Made by a program: the position numbers and the translations under genes
Assembly (NCBI RefSeq): GCF_009830945.1
Contig: NZ_VWVV01000003.1
Location: forward strand, 186,001 to 250,000
Source of the DNA: Nocardiopsis sp. FR4
GTDB taxonomy: Bacteria; Actinomycetota; Actinomycetes; Streptosporangiales; Streptosporangiaceae
Reading direction: 5' to 3'
DNA length: 64,000 nucleotides
Shown here: positions 26,451 through 35,251 of the stretch, one piece after another
Layout: every line of letters begins with the position of its first letter
How positions within the stretch are numbered: the first letter of the stretch is position 1
Notes under the pieces: model-generated
Database searches by the model: none
Told to the model about the DNA's origin: nothing
Seen by the model: the letters and a program-made list of their open reading frames with translations, nothing else

Positions 26451-27401
26451 TCAGGAGGGCTTGTTGTCCCGGTACCAGCGCGCGGCCCCGGAATGCAGGG
26501 GGACCACACCGGTGGAGATGCCGGTGCGCACGTTGATCTGCGCCGCCTCCGGCCGCGTGTCCGCGATCCGTCCGGCGCGCGTGTACACGGTGTCGGTGAC
26601 CAGGTAGGCGAGGTCCTCGGGCAGGTCGGCCGAGCACAGCAGCAGGTTCGGCACGGACATGGTGGGGCACGCGGGCACGCCCTCGTACGTGGTCGCCGGG
26701 ACGCTGGCGGGGAAGTACGCCTCGGGGTGGGCCTCGGCCATCGCGACCGCGGCGTCGGAGAGGTCGATCAGGCGGACCACGTGCCGTTCGGCCAGGTCGG
26801 CGATGGCCGGGGTCGGCAGTCCGGTCAGGGAGAACATCGCGTCGATCTCCCCGCGCCCCAGCGCCTCGGCGGAGGCCGCCTGGTCCATGCGCACCGCCTC
26901 CAGCTCCACGCCGGTCTCGGTGAGGATCTGTTCGGAGGTGAACTCGGTGCCGGAGTTGACCGCGCCCACCGACACCCTGCGCCCCTCCAGGTCGGCCAGC
27001 CGCCGCACGGGCGAGGCGTCCAGCACCACCAGGTGCGTGAAGCTGTCGTAGAGGCGGCCGATCGCGCGGAGGGGGTCGGTTTCGGCCACATCCTCGGCCA
27101 GCACCGAGTCCAGGCTGGACAGGCCCAGATGCGCCCCGCCCGCGTCGAGGAGGCGTAGGTTGTCGTGCGAGGCGCCCGTCTCGACGGCCTCCACACGCGT
27201 GTCGGGCAGCCGCTCGTCCAGCAGGCGCGCGATCTCCGCGCCGATCTCCCGGTACACGGCACCGGGCGGGCCGGTGGCCACCACCAGGGTCGCGGGGGCG
27301 GACGGATCCTCCCGCCAGGCGCAGCCGACCGCCGCGGCCGCCACGAGGGCGCCCGCGGCCCCCCTCAGGGCGGTGCGCCGGTCCGGTCCGCTCGGTTGCA
27401 T
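26451..27401 (-). CDS. TAXI-family solute-binding lipoprotein without TRAP permease
   Basis: 316 residues. The N-terminus combines a twin-arginine-like DRRTALRG with a lipobox-like AVGC. The mature part matches TAXI binding proteins of TRAP-type transporters: LVVATGPPGAVYREIGAEIARLL, GASHDNLRLLDAGGAHLGLSS, GAVNSGTEFTSEQIL. No DctM/DctQ-type permease is nearby. It is tail to tail with the histidine kinase. It may act as a sensing receptor rather than a transporter part, which is an inference. Confidence 0.85.
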   Translation of the reverse strand: MQPSGPDRRTALRGAAGALVAAAAVGCAWREDPSAPATLVVATGPPGAVYREIGAEIARLLDERLPDTRVEAVETGASHDNLRLLDAGGAHLGLSSLDSVLAEDVAETDPLRAIGRLYDSFTHLVVLDASPVRRLADLEGRRVSVGAVNSGTEFTSEQILTETGVELEAVRMDQAASAEALGRGEIDAMFSLTGLPTPAIADLAERHVVRLIDLSDAAVAMAEAHPEAYFPASVPATTYEGVPACPTMSVPNLLLCSADLPEDLAYLVTDTVYTRAGRIADTRPEAAQINVRTGISTGVVPLHSGAARWYRDNKPS

Positions 27402-27556
27402 ACGTGCAGCCTAGACAGTGCGGGAACGCGGCCGGACCAGGGGAGACGGCCCCTTCCGAGTACCGCCCGCGGATCACCCTGCGTCCAGGTCCACCGACCC
27501 ACCGTGGCCCAATGTCAGAGGAATCCCAAGTTTTGGTGAGGTGTTGGACACAGCTC

Positions 27557-27568
27557 GGTGAGATCACC
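27557..27568. promoter_or_regulatory. GGTGA-GA-TCACC inverted repeat
   Basis: A small perfect inverted repeat about 115 bases upstream of the DASS symporter start, in the divergent gap with the TAXI gene. Candidate operator only. Confidence 0.25.
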
Positions 27569-27683
27569 ACCATCGCTGTATCAAGTCGGAGTAACCCGGG
27601 AGAAACCAGGCGGAAAACCCGAAGAGACGCCGGGTTCATCCCGGGCGGGCGTTCGCCCCCACCGCCCACAACAGGAGGAACCC

Positions 27684-29249
27684 ATGGCGTCCCAGAAGGG
27701 TGTCGACACGCCGGACACCACGTCGCCCACACAGGACGGCAAGCCCGCGAACAGCTTCCCCCGCTCCCGGGCCATCGGACTGGTCGCCGGTCCGCTGCTC
27801 GGCCTGCTGGTCTACTTCCTCATGCCGGACATGCCGCTGCCCCTCGGCGAGGGGGAGGAGGGCGAGCCGGTCCTGTCGGCCAACGGCGCGGCCGTCGCGG
27901 GCATCACCGCGTTCATCGCCGTCTGGTGGGCCACCGAGGCGATCCCGATCCCGGTCACCTCACTGCTGCCGCTGGTGCTCTTCCCGGTCATGGTCGAGGG
28001 CACGGGCGCCAAGGACGTGGCGACCTCCTACGGATCGGACATCATCTTCCTGTTCATGGGCGGGTTCATGCTCGCCCTGGCGATGCAGCGGTGGAACCTG
28101 CACAAGCGGATCGCGCTGACCATCGTCTCCAAGGTCGGCTCCAACACGGCCGGGCTGGTCGGCGGCTTCATGCTCGCGACCGCGTTCATCTCCATGTGGG
28201 TGTCGAACACGGCCACGGCCGTCATGATGCTCCCGGTCGGCCTGTCGGTGATCACCCTCATCGCGCAGTTCCGCAACGGCAGGACCGACGCGAACTTCGC
28301 CACCGCGCTCATGCTCGGCATCGCCTACGCCGCCTCGATCGGTTCCGTCGCCACCCTCATCGGCACCCCGCCCAACGTGCTGATGGTGGCCTACCTGGCC
28401 GACAACCACGACATCCACATCGGCTTCGGGCAGTGGATGACGGCCGGTGTCCCGCTGGCCGCCGTCTTCCTGCTCATCGCCTGGCTGGTCCTGGTGCGCG
28501 TCTTCCGCCCCGAGATCAGCAGGGTCGAGGGCGCCCAGCAGCTCATCCGGGACGAGCTCACCGAGATGGGCCCGATGTCGCGCGCCGAGAAGCTGGTGCT
28601 CGCCGTCTTCGCCTCCGCCGCGTTCTGCTGGATCTTCGTCCCGATCCTGGCCGACATCGGGGCCGTCGCCTCCGTCGCGCCCTGGCTGGGCAGCGTCGGC
28701 GACGCGGTCATCGCGATCGCCGCCGCGATCGTGCTGTTCCTGCTCCCGGCCGACCGCACGCACCGCCTGCTCGACTGGGAGACCGCCGTCAAGCTCCCCT
28801 GGGGCATCCTGCTCCTCTTCGGCGGCGGCCTGGCGGTCTCCGCGCAGTTCACGGCCTCGGGCCTGAGCACCTGGATCGGCGGCCAGGTCTCCGCTCTGGC
28901 GGGCGTCCCGGTGTGGGTCATCATCCTGGCGGTCGCCGCCCTGGTCCTGGGCCTGACCGAGCTCACCAGCAACACCGCCACCGCCGCCACCTTCCTCCCG
29001 ATCCTCGGCGGTGTGGCGGTCGGGATGAACGTCGACGTCATGCTGCTCATCGTCCCGGCCATCCTGGCCGCCACCATGGCCTTCATGCTCCCGGTCGCCA
29101 CCCCGCCGAACGCCATCGCCTTCGGCTCGGGCCACGTGACGATCGGGCAGATGATGCGCGGCGGCCTGTGGCTGAACCTCATCGCCCTCGTCCTCATCCT
29201 CGGCGCGATGTACGCCCTCATGAGCTGGGCGCTGGGCATCGCCCTCTGA
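27684..29249 (+). CDS. DASS/SLC13-family sodium:anion symporter
   Basis: 521 residues, AGGAGG ribosome site directly upstream. About eleven hydrophobic segments with the two family SNT motifs: WVSNTATAVMMLP in the first half and ELTSNTATAATFLP in the second, which coordinate sodium and the carboxylate substrate. Other family marks are TLIGTPPNVLMVAYL and ATPPNAIAFGSGHV. It imports di- or tricarboxylates (or sulfate in some branches) with sodium. It is close to NhaA, which could rebuild the sodium gradient. Confidence 0.92.
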   Translation: MASQKGVDTPDTTSPTQDGKPANSFPRSRAIGLVAGPLLGLLVYFLMPDMPLPLGEGEEGEPVLSANGAAVAGITAFIAVWWATEAIPIPVTSLLPLVLFPVMVEGTGAKDVATSYGSDIIFLFMGGFMLALAMQRWNLHKRIALTIVSKVGSNTAGLVGGFMLATAFISMWVSNTATAVMMLPVGLSVITLIAQFRNGRTDANFATALMLGIAYAASIGSVATLIGTPPNVLMVAYLADNHDIHIGFGQWMTAGVPLAAVFLLIAWLVLVRVFRPEISRVEGAQQLIRDELTEMGPMSRAEKLVLAVFASAAFCWIFVPILADIGAVASVAPWLGSVGDAVIAIAAAIVLFLLPADRTHRLLDWETAVKLPWGILLLFGGGLAVSAQFTASGLSTWIGGQVSALAGVPVWVIILAVAALVLGLTELTSNTATAATFLPILGGVAVGMNVDVMLLIVPAILAATMAFMLPVATPPNAIAFGSGHVTIGQMMRGGLWLNLIALVLILGAMYALMSWALGIAL

Positions 29250-29557
29250 CCGGGGCGGCCCCTGACGGGCGCCGGGGCCCGGTGGACGCCCGCAGCGCGT
29301 TCGCCGGGCCGGGGCGCCCGTTCGCGTACGCGGGCGCATCCCCGGCCGCCTCGCGTGGGAGGGCCCGTTCGAGCCCGGGCCCGTCGCCCCGCCCTGGCCG
29401 AGGCCCTCACCGGCCACGGCCACCGCATGGCCGCCCCGCCCACGGAACCGCCCCGAGCCGGGGACCTGCGCACGGACGGGCCGGGCGCCCCCGCGCCGCG
29501 AGGTCTGGCGGCGGGCCTGGGCGCCTTCCCGGCCGCCCTTCCGGGGCCCGTGACGCA

Positions 29558-29597
29558 CGGAGGGGGCGCGTCCCTGATGCGGGACGCGCCCCCTCCG
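29558..29597. terminator. 17-base-stem hairpin
   Basis: CGGAGGGGGCGCGTCCC and GGGACGCGCCCCCTCCG pair perfectly around TGATGC. It lies about 310 bases after the symporter stop and can end either convergent transcript. Confidence 0.75.
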
Positions 29598-29679
29598 CGC
29601 CGTCTTCGGCCGGAGAGCCTCGTTCCTCTCGCGCACCGCCCTCGTCCATCGGAAGGCGCGCTCCGAGACCTCCAGAACT

Positions 29680-29712
29680 CCGCCGGGCCCTCCCAGACGG
29701 AGAGCCCGGCGG
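29680..29712 (-). terminator. Hairpin directly after nhaA
   Basis: CCGCCGGGC pairs with GCCCGGCGG, extended by CTC/GAG across one mismatch, within 14 bases of the nhaA stop on its strand. Confidence 0.65.
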
Positions 29713-29725
29713 GGATGCGCTCCGG

Positions 29726-30997
29726 TTACTCGGCGGGGGTGCCCGTCGGGTCGGGCTGGCGGCCCGCCCTCTGGTAGTACCGGGAACGGGAGCCGAGGAT
29801 GACCGCGGCCAGGAGGGTGGCGATCAGCGAGGCGACCAGCACACCCGTCTTGGCGTGGGCCAGGTGCCCCGGCGAGTCGAGGAACGACAGTTCGCTGATC
29901 AGCAGCGACACGGTGAAGCCGATACCGGCCAGCTGGGACATGCCGACGATGTCGATCCAGCGCAGACTCGGGTTGAGCTCGGCGCTGGTCAGCTTCGTGG
30001 TGATCCACGATCCGCCCGCGATACCGATCACCTTGCCGAGGATCAGGCCGGCGATGATGCCCAGCGCGGCGCTGTCGGTGAGGACGTCGCCGAAGCCGTC
30101 GAAGACCACACCGGCGGAGAAGAACGCGAAGATCGGCAGGGCCAGACCCGCGGACCAGGGGCGCAGCAGCTGCTCCACGCCGTGGCTGGGGTCGTGGTGC
30201 TCACCGGGCAGCTTGTTGGTGCGCATCAGCAGACCCATGGCCACACCGGCGATGGTGGCGTGCACGCCGCTCTCGTGGACCAGCACCCAGATCAGCACCG
30301 CCAGGGGCACGTAGACCACCCAGTTGGGGACCACCGAGGCGTTGAGCTTCGCGGCCAGGCCGCGGCCCCGCTGCAGGTACCAGAACACGCCCAGGCCCGC
30401 GGCGGCGGCGAGCAGGGCCAGGAAGTTGATGCCCGAGGTGTAGAACACCGCGATGACGATGACCGCGCCGAGGTCGTCCACGATCGCCAGCGTCAGCAAG
30501 AAGGTGCGCAGCGCCGGGGGCAGGCCGCGGCCGACCACCGCGAGGATGGCCAGGGCGAAGGCGATGTCGGTGGCCATCGGGATGCCCCACCCCTGGATGG
30601 TGTCGGGCGAGGTGATGTTGATCGCGACGTAGATCCCGGCGGGCACGATCATGCCGCAGATGGCGGCGACGATCGGCAGCATGGCGCGCCTGGGGTTGCG
30701 CAGCTCGCCGTTGACGAACTCCTGCTTGAGCTCGTTGCCGACCACGAAGAAGAAGATCGCGAGGAGGCCGTCGGCCGCCCACGTCTCCAGCGACAGGTTC
30801 AGGTGCAGCGACTCCGGCCCGATGGTGATCGCGCGCAGGTTCTCGTAGGACTCGCTGAACGGGGAGTTGATCCAGACGAGGGCGAGCGCGGCGGCGGCGA
30901 TCAACAAGAAACCGCCGACGCTGTCACTGCGGAGCGCGTCGGCGAGTCGGGAGGTGACCCCGGAACTGGGGGAATGCTCGATCGGGTCGATGCTCAT
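29726..30997 (-). CDS. nhaA: Na+/H+ antiporter NhaA
   Basis: 423 residues from ATG 30997 (AAAGGTG upstream). It has strong NhaA signatures: FFFVVGNELKQEFVNGELR, GWGIPMATDIAFALAIL with the Asp in helix 4, and LAIVDDLGAVIVIAVFYT containing the ion-binding aspartate pair. Eleven to twelve membrane helices are expected. It expels sodium in exchange for protons, giving pH and salt homeostasis. The upstream gap holds a striking 26-base inverted repeat. Confidence 0.95.
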   Translation of the reverse strand: MSIDPIEHSPSSGVTSRLADALRSDSVGGFLLIAAAALALVWINSPFSESYENLRAITIGPESLHLNLSLETWAADGLLAIFFFVVGNELKQEFVNGELRNPRRAMLPIVAAICGMIVPAGIYVAINITSPDTIQGWGIPMATDIAFALAILAVVGRGLPPALRTFLLTLAIVDDLGAVIVIAVFYTSGINFLALLAAAAGLGVFWYLQRGRGLAAKLNASVVPNWVVYVPLAVLIWVLVHESGVHATIAGVAMGLLMRTNKLPGEHHDPSHGVEQLLRPWSAGLALPIFAFFSAGVVFDGFGDVLTDSAALGIIAGLILGKVIGIAGGSWITTKLTSAELNPSLRWIDIVGMSQLAGIGFTVSLLISELSFLDSPGHLAHAKTGVLVASLIATLLAAVILGSRSRYYQRAGRQPDPTGTPAE

Positions 30998-31028
30998 ATG
31001 CACCTTTCGGGTACGGCTGGCAGGGACT

Positions 31029-31194
31029 CGCCGACCAGTCTTCCCGGCACACCTAGGCGCCAGTGCGCCTCGCCCATGCTCGCCCAAGGTGGGGCAAATG
31101 TCCAGCCCAGAGGGCATGTGTCCGGTCCTGTGCGGCACGCCCGAACCCGGACCGGTACAGTCTTCGCCAGGTGTGCCGGGAAGACTGGTCGGCG
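31029..31194. repeat. 166-base segment bounded by a 26-base inverted repeat
   Basis: CGCCGACCAGTCTTCCCGGC... at 31029-31054 recurs in perfect reverse complement at 31169-31194, separated by 114 bases. It fills most of the divergent gap between nhaA (start 30997) and the hydrolase (start 31234). The interior has smaller inverted repeats, for example AGGCGC..GCGCCT. No clear flanking target duplication is seen. It may be a miniature inverted-repeat element, or a looping operator with two identical sites. Confidence 0.75.
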
Positions 31195-31233
31195 GTCACT
31201 CACTGTCGCCTAACGTGAAACAACAGGTGTCTC

Positions 31234-32136
31234 ATGCCTGATTCCCCACTCCAGGGTGCGCGCATCTACCGCTCCGAGGCCGGCGCGCGCGCCGTACGCG
31301 CCTGGTGCGAGCGCAGGATCGCCGACTGGCCGGAGCTCACCGCCCTGCCCGAGTGCGGTACGGCGCTCGGCGCCACCCGGGCCTTTCGCGCCCCCGCCGG
31401 GCCGGGCGGGGACGCCCGCGGCGGGGAGCGCGCGCCGGTGGTCGTCCTGAGCGGCACCAACTTCAACTCCGCCACCTCAGTGGGCACCGCCCGGGTCCTG
31501 GCCGGGGACCGCGAGGTCATCCTCGTCGACCTTCCGGGACAGCCCGGTCTCAGCGCCGGGTTCCGCCCCCGCACGGACCGAGCCGCGGCCTACGGCTCCT
31601 GGTTCGACGAAGTGCTCCCCCGCCTCACCGAGCAGCCGGTCACCGTGCTCGCCCACTCGCTCGGCGCCGCCGTGGCCCTGTCGGCCCGGCCCTCGCCCCT
31701 GGTGCGCGCCCTGGTCCTCGTCGGCCCCGCCGGCCTGACCGCGGCCGCCAAGAGCCCGGAACTCATGCGGGTCGCCCTCCCGTGGATGATCGGTCCGCGC
31801 GAGGACAAGAGCACCCGCATGCTCAACTTCATGAGCGGCCCGGCCTACGCCTCCTCCGGCACGCACCCCCACGCCGAGTGGATGACGCTGGTGGGCCGCC
31901 ACTGCCGGACCAGCCTGGCACCCGGTCCGCTGCCGTTGGAGTGCCTGCGCCCCTGGGAGTCCACCCCGGTCGTCGTGGCCACCGGCTCCCACGACGCGTT
32001 CTTCTCGCCCACGCGCCTGCACGGGCCAGCGCACCGCCTCCTGGACGCGGACGTGGTGGTCCTGGAGGGCGCGGGCCACCTCGCCCCGGACGAGCAGCCC
32101 GAGCGGATCGCCGAACTGCTGCGCTCGGTGGACTGA
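31234..32136 (+). CDS. Alpha/beta-fold hydrolase
   Basis: 300 residues, cytoplasmic. Nucleophile elbow AHSLGAAVAL, acid in ATGSHDAFF, and histidine in GAGHLAPDEQPERI complete the catalytic triad; LVDLPGQPGLS is the usual loop before it. Family marks are clear but the substrate (an ester, lactone or similar) is not. It is divergent from nhaA. Confidence 0.85.
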   Translation: MPDSPLQGARIYRSEAGARAVRAWCERRIADWPELTALPECGTALGATRAFRAPAGPGGDARGGERAPVVVLSGTNFNSATSVGTARVLAGDREVILVDLPGQPGLSAGFRPRTDRAAAYGSWFDEVLPRLTEQPVTVLAHSLGAAVALSARPSPLVRALVLVGPAGLTAAAKSPELMRVALPWMIGPREDKSTRMLNFMSGPAYASSGTHPHAEWMTLVGRHCRTSLAPGPLPLECLRPWESTPVVVATGSHDAFFSPTRLHGPAHRLLDADVVVLEGAGHLAPDEQPERIAELLRSVD

Positions 32137-32384
32137 CCGCCCGCGTTCCGCGGACGGGCCTCGCGTCCGGTGGACGGGAGTCCGGACACCTGGCACGGTG
32201 ACCGTTATGTCTGCCGAGCGTATGAGCTGGGCCTTCGCGCCCCCGCCTCACCGGTCGCGGGCCCGGCCGGGCCCGTCCCCGACGAGGTCCGGAGCGGCGG
32301 TCCCCCCGCGCGCCGAGGGCCACGGGGGTGTCCTCGCCGCAGCGGGGCAGGGGGGCGGACCGTCCGGCGCGACGCGGCGGACCT

Positions 32385-33269
32385 TCAGTCCAGGACCTGT
32401 TCCAGGGCGTGCGCGCCCACCGCGGCCAGCGGGGGGTCGTCGGTGAGCGCGCCCAGCAGGCCTCCGAACAGGACGGCCCACGCCCGGGCGCGGTCCCAGG
32501 TGGCGGGGTCCACGGCGCGGAGCGCCTCCAGACGGGCCCGGAAGGCGGCCCGCCCGGGGCCGTCGAACAGCAGCCAGGCCACGGCCAGGTCAGTGGCGGG
32601 GTCCCCCGCTGTCAGGTCGCCGAAGTCCAGGACGGCGGCCAGTCGGGGTTCGTCCCCGGAGGTGACGAGGACGTTGGCGGGGTGCAGGTCGCCGTGCAGC
32701 CACACGGGCGGCCCGGGCCAGGGCGGGGTCGCGCTCAACCGCTCCCACAGGGCCAGGAGTTCGTCCGCCCGGGGCACGGTGTTCCCGCGCAGGCGCTCGT
32801 GGACGCGGTCGCGGCAGTGCTCCAGGGGCACGCCGCGGAAGGGGTTGGCGGGCGCCTCCGCCGGCGCCGGGGCGTGCAGGAGCGCCGCGAACTCCGCCAG
32901 CGGCGCGGCCAGTGGGCGCCGGGCGGCGACCGGCAGCGCGGCGGCGGGGCTCCCCTCGAACCAGGGGATGACCGACCAGTGCCAGGGGTAGCCGCTGCCG
33001 GGGACGCCGACGCGGACGGGTACGGGGAGCGGGACGCCGACCCGGTCGGCGATCGGTCCCAGCCAGCGCTGTTCGCCGAGGATCAGCCCGGCGGAGCGCT
33101 CACGGCGCGGAAGCCGCACGGCCAGCCGGTCGCCCAGGCGCAGGATCGCGTTGTCCCATCCGTTGGAGAACGGGGTGAGGGGGAGCGCGGCCAGGTCGGG
33201 GTGCTGTTCCCGGAGCAGGCACCGGACGAGGGGGACGGTGATCGCGAACTCCGCGGCGGGGGTGTCCAT
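32385..33269 (-). CDS. Aminoglycoside phosphotransferase-family (APH/choline kinase-like) protein
   Basis: 294 residues from MDTPAAEF (an ATG 9 bases upstream is possible; neither has a good ribosome site). The kinase-like fold shows the catalytic HGDLHPANVL (Asp194 of this start) and metal-binding DFGDLTAGDPATD (215-227). Members phosphorylate small hydroxylated molecules; only some give antibiotic resistance, and sequence alone does not show that here. It appears to stand alone. Confidence 0.88.
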   Translation of the reverse strand: MDTPAAEFAITVPLVRCLLREQHPDLAALPLTPFSNGWDNAILRLGDRLAVRLPRRERSAGLILGEQRWLGPIADRVGVPLPVPVRVGVPGSGYPWHWSVIPWFEGSPAAALPVAARRPLAAPLAEFAALLHAPAPAEAPANPFRGVPLEHCRDRVHERLRGNTVPRADELLALWERLSATPPWPGPPVWLHGDLHPANVLVTSGDEPRLAAVLDFGDLTAGDPATDLAVAWLLFDGPGRAAFRARLEALRAVDPATWDRARAWAVLFGGLLGALTDDPPLAAVGAHALEQVLD

Positions 33270-33344
33270 ACCCCCCATGATCGGGCAGGCCCCGGGAGGG
33301 CGCCGCCGGACCCGGCACCGCGCCGCCGGGTCCGGGGAACGGGC

Positions 33345-33680
33345 TCAGGCCTTGCGGTTCTCGCCCAGCTCCTCCTCGATCGGGTTGACCGGCCGGGTCT
33401 CCTTCATCGACTCCGCCATACCGGGCTTGGTGTGCTCCCTGCGGTGCTGGGCGCGGGCGGACTCGGGCGAGGAGTCGGTGTCGGACCGGGGCAGGGGCAC
33501 CGAGCGCAGGACCTCGTTGGGCTCGTTGTAGTCGGCGGGCGGCATCGCCCGCAGCGCGCTCAGCAGTTCCTCGTCGGCCCCCGCGTCCCGCGCGTGCGCC
33601 ACGATGCGGTCCTTGCCGGCGGGAAAGCCCACCTCGCCCAGGATCTCCTGGAGTCCCCTGATGCCGTGCTTGACGCTCAT
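33345..33680 (-). CDS. DUF2795-family small protein
   Basis: 111 residues, GGAGGG ribosome site. The N-terminal ~65 residues follow the DUF2795 pattern (LQEILGEVGFPAGKDRIVAHARDAGADEELLSALRAMPPADYNEPNEV), an actinobacterial domain of unknown function. The rest is a charged, low-complexity tail. Confidence 0.8.
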   Translation of the reverse strand: MSVKHGIRGLQEILGEVGFPAGKDRIVAHARDAGADEELLSALRAMPPADYNEPNEVLRSVPLPRSDTDSSPESARAQHRREHTKPGMAESMKETRPVNPIEEELGENRKA

Positions 33681-34003
33681 GTTCGGTCCCTCCGACGCGT
33701 GTGCGGGCCGGACCGCCCACGTCAGCGGCGGCGAGCGGCCCGACCTGCCAGGACACGGGGGTTGCTACCCGGTCGGGCGGGGCTCCAACCGTGGAGGGCT
33801 CAACCGTGGGGGCTCCAACCGCCAGCGGACCGACCGTCGGGGCCCGAGCGCGGGGGTCCCGGCCGTCGGGGGTTCGACCGCGGAGGTCCCGGCCGTGGGG
33901 GCCCGCCGCGCGGCCGACGCGGCGGCGGACTCGCCTTCCCGGCGGCGGGCCTCCTCGTCCCGTCGACGGCCCCTCCCCGCCGCCGCCGGGACCGCCCCCG
34001 CCG
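33681..34003. other. Intergenic region with degenerate 15-base repeats
   Basis: 323 bases. From about 33776 to 33905 units like GGCTCCAACCGTGGG recur with changes, giving a low-complexity stretch. No gene is supported. Confidence 0.45.
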
Positions 34004-35092
34004 TCAGCTCCGCGGCGCCTGCGTCTCCGGGCGCAGCAGCGGCATGACCTTCTCCCCGAACTCCACCATGTCCGCGTGGTAGTCGGGGAAGATCAGCATC
34101 AGGCCGTCGAGCTCGGCGTACTCCACGATCTCGCGGATCCGCGCGGCCACCGTCTCGGGCGAACCGGTGACGAAGGGCGTCTGGAACGCCTCGTCCTCGG
34201 GCCGCTCAGAGGTCAGCGACAGGGCCCGGTCCAGGGGCAGGCCCCAGGACATCTTCAGGTTGACGATCGCGTCGACGTCGGCGCCCCGTCCGTACGTCAG
34301 CCTGCGCTCCTCGGCGGCGGCGTCGGTGTCGGCCATGATGACGGTGAGCATCGAGTACGTCCTGATGCGCCGGTCCTGTTTGGCGGCGCGCTCCTTGACG
34401 TCGCGGCTGGCGTCGCGCAGGCCCGGCAGGTCCTGCGCGGTCAGGAACGAGCCGTCGCAGTGCCGCGCCTGGAACTCCAGGCCGGTCTCGGAGCGGCCCG
34501 CGCTGATCAGGGTCGGCGCCGGAGTCGGGTGCGGGCGCGAACGGCAGTCGTCGAGCTGGAAGAACTCGCCGTGGTGGGTCACCGAGTCCTCGGTCCACAG
34601 CCGCTTGAGGACGCTGGTCCACTCCTCCGTGTAGCGGTAGCGGTCGCCGTGCTCCAGGTCCTCCCGCCACAGGCCCATCTGCCGGAACTCGTCCGCGTAG
34701 GCGCCCACGACGATGTTCATCCCCGCCCGGCCGCCGCTGACGTCCTGCAGCGTGGTGTACATCTTGGCGGCGATGGCCGGGTGGAACAGGTTCGTGTGGA
34801 CGGTCGCCCACACCTTGACGTGCTCGGTGGCCTCGGCCAGGCCCGACATCATCGTGATCGACTCCAGGGTCCGCCCCCAGTGGTCGGTCGCGCCGTCGTA
34901 GCCGCGCCACTTGCCCATGGACATGACGAAGTCGAGCCCGTAGGCGTCGGCCAGGACCGCGGCCTTCTTGTTGTACTCGTAGGTCGCCTCCGGGTGCGGC
35001 GCGGTCTCCGAGACGATCCACCCCCCGTTCCCGATGGGCAGGAAGATTCCGTACTCGGTGTCGGCGGCCGTCGGCTCGCCTGCTGCTGCCAT
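34004..35092 (-). CDS. LLM-class flavin-dependent oxygenase, RutA-like
   Basis: 362 residues from the ATG at 35092, chosen because GAGGAG lies just upstream. It is similar throughout to RutA pyrimidine monooxygenase: FLPIGNGGWIVSE, DFVMSMGKWRGYDG, GGRAGMNIVVGAYADEFRQMG, LISAGRSETGLEF. RutA uses FMN and oxygen to open the uracil ring. Next to it lies an ABC importer of the NMT1/THI5 class, so uptake and oxidation of a pyrimidine-like compound is a reasonable reading. No RutB-F genes follow, so the full Rut pathway is not present here. Confidence 0.85.
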   Translation of the reverse strand: MAAAGEPTAADTEYGIFLPIGNGGWIVSETAPHPEATYEYNKKAAVLADAYGLDFVMSMGKWRGYDGATDHWGRTLESITMMSGLAEATEHVKVWATVHTNLFHPAIAAKMYTTLQDVSGGRAGMNIVVGAYADEFRQMGLWREDLEHGDRYRYTEEWTSVLKRLWTEDSVTHHGEFFQLDDCRSRPHPTPAPTLISAGRSETGLEFQARHCDGSFLTAQDLPGLRDASRDVKERAAKQDRRIRTYSMLTVIMADTDAAAEERRLTYGRGADVDAIVNLKMSWGLPLDRALSLTSERPEDEAFQTPFVTGSPETVAARIREIVEYAELDGLMLIFPDYHADMVEFGEKVMPLLRPETQAPRS

Positions 35093-35110
35093 CCTTGGCT
35101 CCTCGGTCAT

Positions 35111-35180
35111 TGCTCTGGTGCGCGTGGTGTGCGCGGTGTGCTGCTCTGGTGCGCGTGGTGCGCTCTGGTGCGCGCGGCGC
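35111..35180. repeat. Short direct repeats GCTCTGGTGCGCG
   Basis: GCTCTGGTGCGCGTGGTG appears twice (about 35112 and 35142) and its first 13 bases a third time (about 35162). They lie between the ABC hairpin and the RutA-like start and could affect expression of that gene. Confidence 0.5.
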
Positions 35181-35183
35181 GTT

Positions 35184-35227
35184 CCCGGTGCCGCGCGGCC
35201 GTTGTGGGGCCGGCGCGCGGCACCGGG
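35184..35227 (-). terminator. Hairpin after the NMT1/THI5 binding-protein gene
   Basis: CCCGGTGCCGCGCGGCC pairs with GGCCGGCGCGCGGCACCGGG with a small bulge. It lies 24 bases past the binding-protein stop. It would separate, or attenuate, transcription into the RutA-like gene. Confidence 0.65.
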
Positions 35228-35251
35228 CGGGTCTGTGGATGCTGCGGGGTC

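Larger units (their letters stand above)
29250..29725. other. Convergent intergenic region
   Basis: 476 bases between the symporter and nhaA stops. Two hairpins are present (29558-29597 and 29680-29712). No gene is supported; the open frames show no family resemblance. Confidence 0.5.

Noticed and set aside
29726-31138. A longer nhaA start at 31138
   Set aside because: The extension covers the inverted-repeat region and lacks NhaA similarity; MSIDPIEHS at 30997 has an upstream AAAGGTG.
27404-31213. A 1269-codon open frame on the plus strand
   Set aside because: It runs through the symporter in another frame and antisense through nhaA. High GC keeps stops rare; composition is Arg/Gly/His-rich without any family pattern.
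30998-31233. A sodium-responsive riboswitch before nhaA
   Set aside because: The main structure is a 26-base inverted repeat spaced 114 bases apart, extending towards the divergent gene; I cannot match it to a known nhaA leader RNA.
32385-33269. An antibiotic-resistance call for the APH-family protein
   Set aside because: The kinase-like motifs are general to this large family, and nothing in the context points to a drug substrate.
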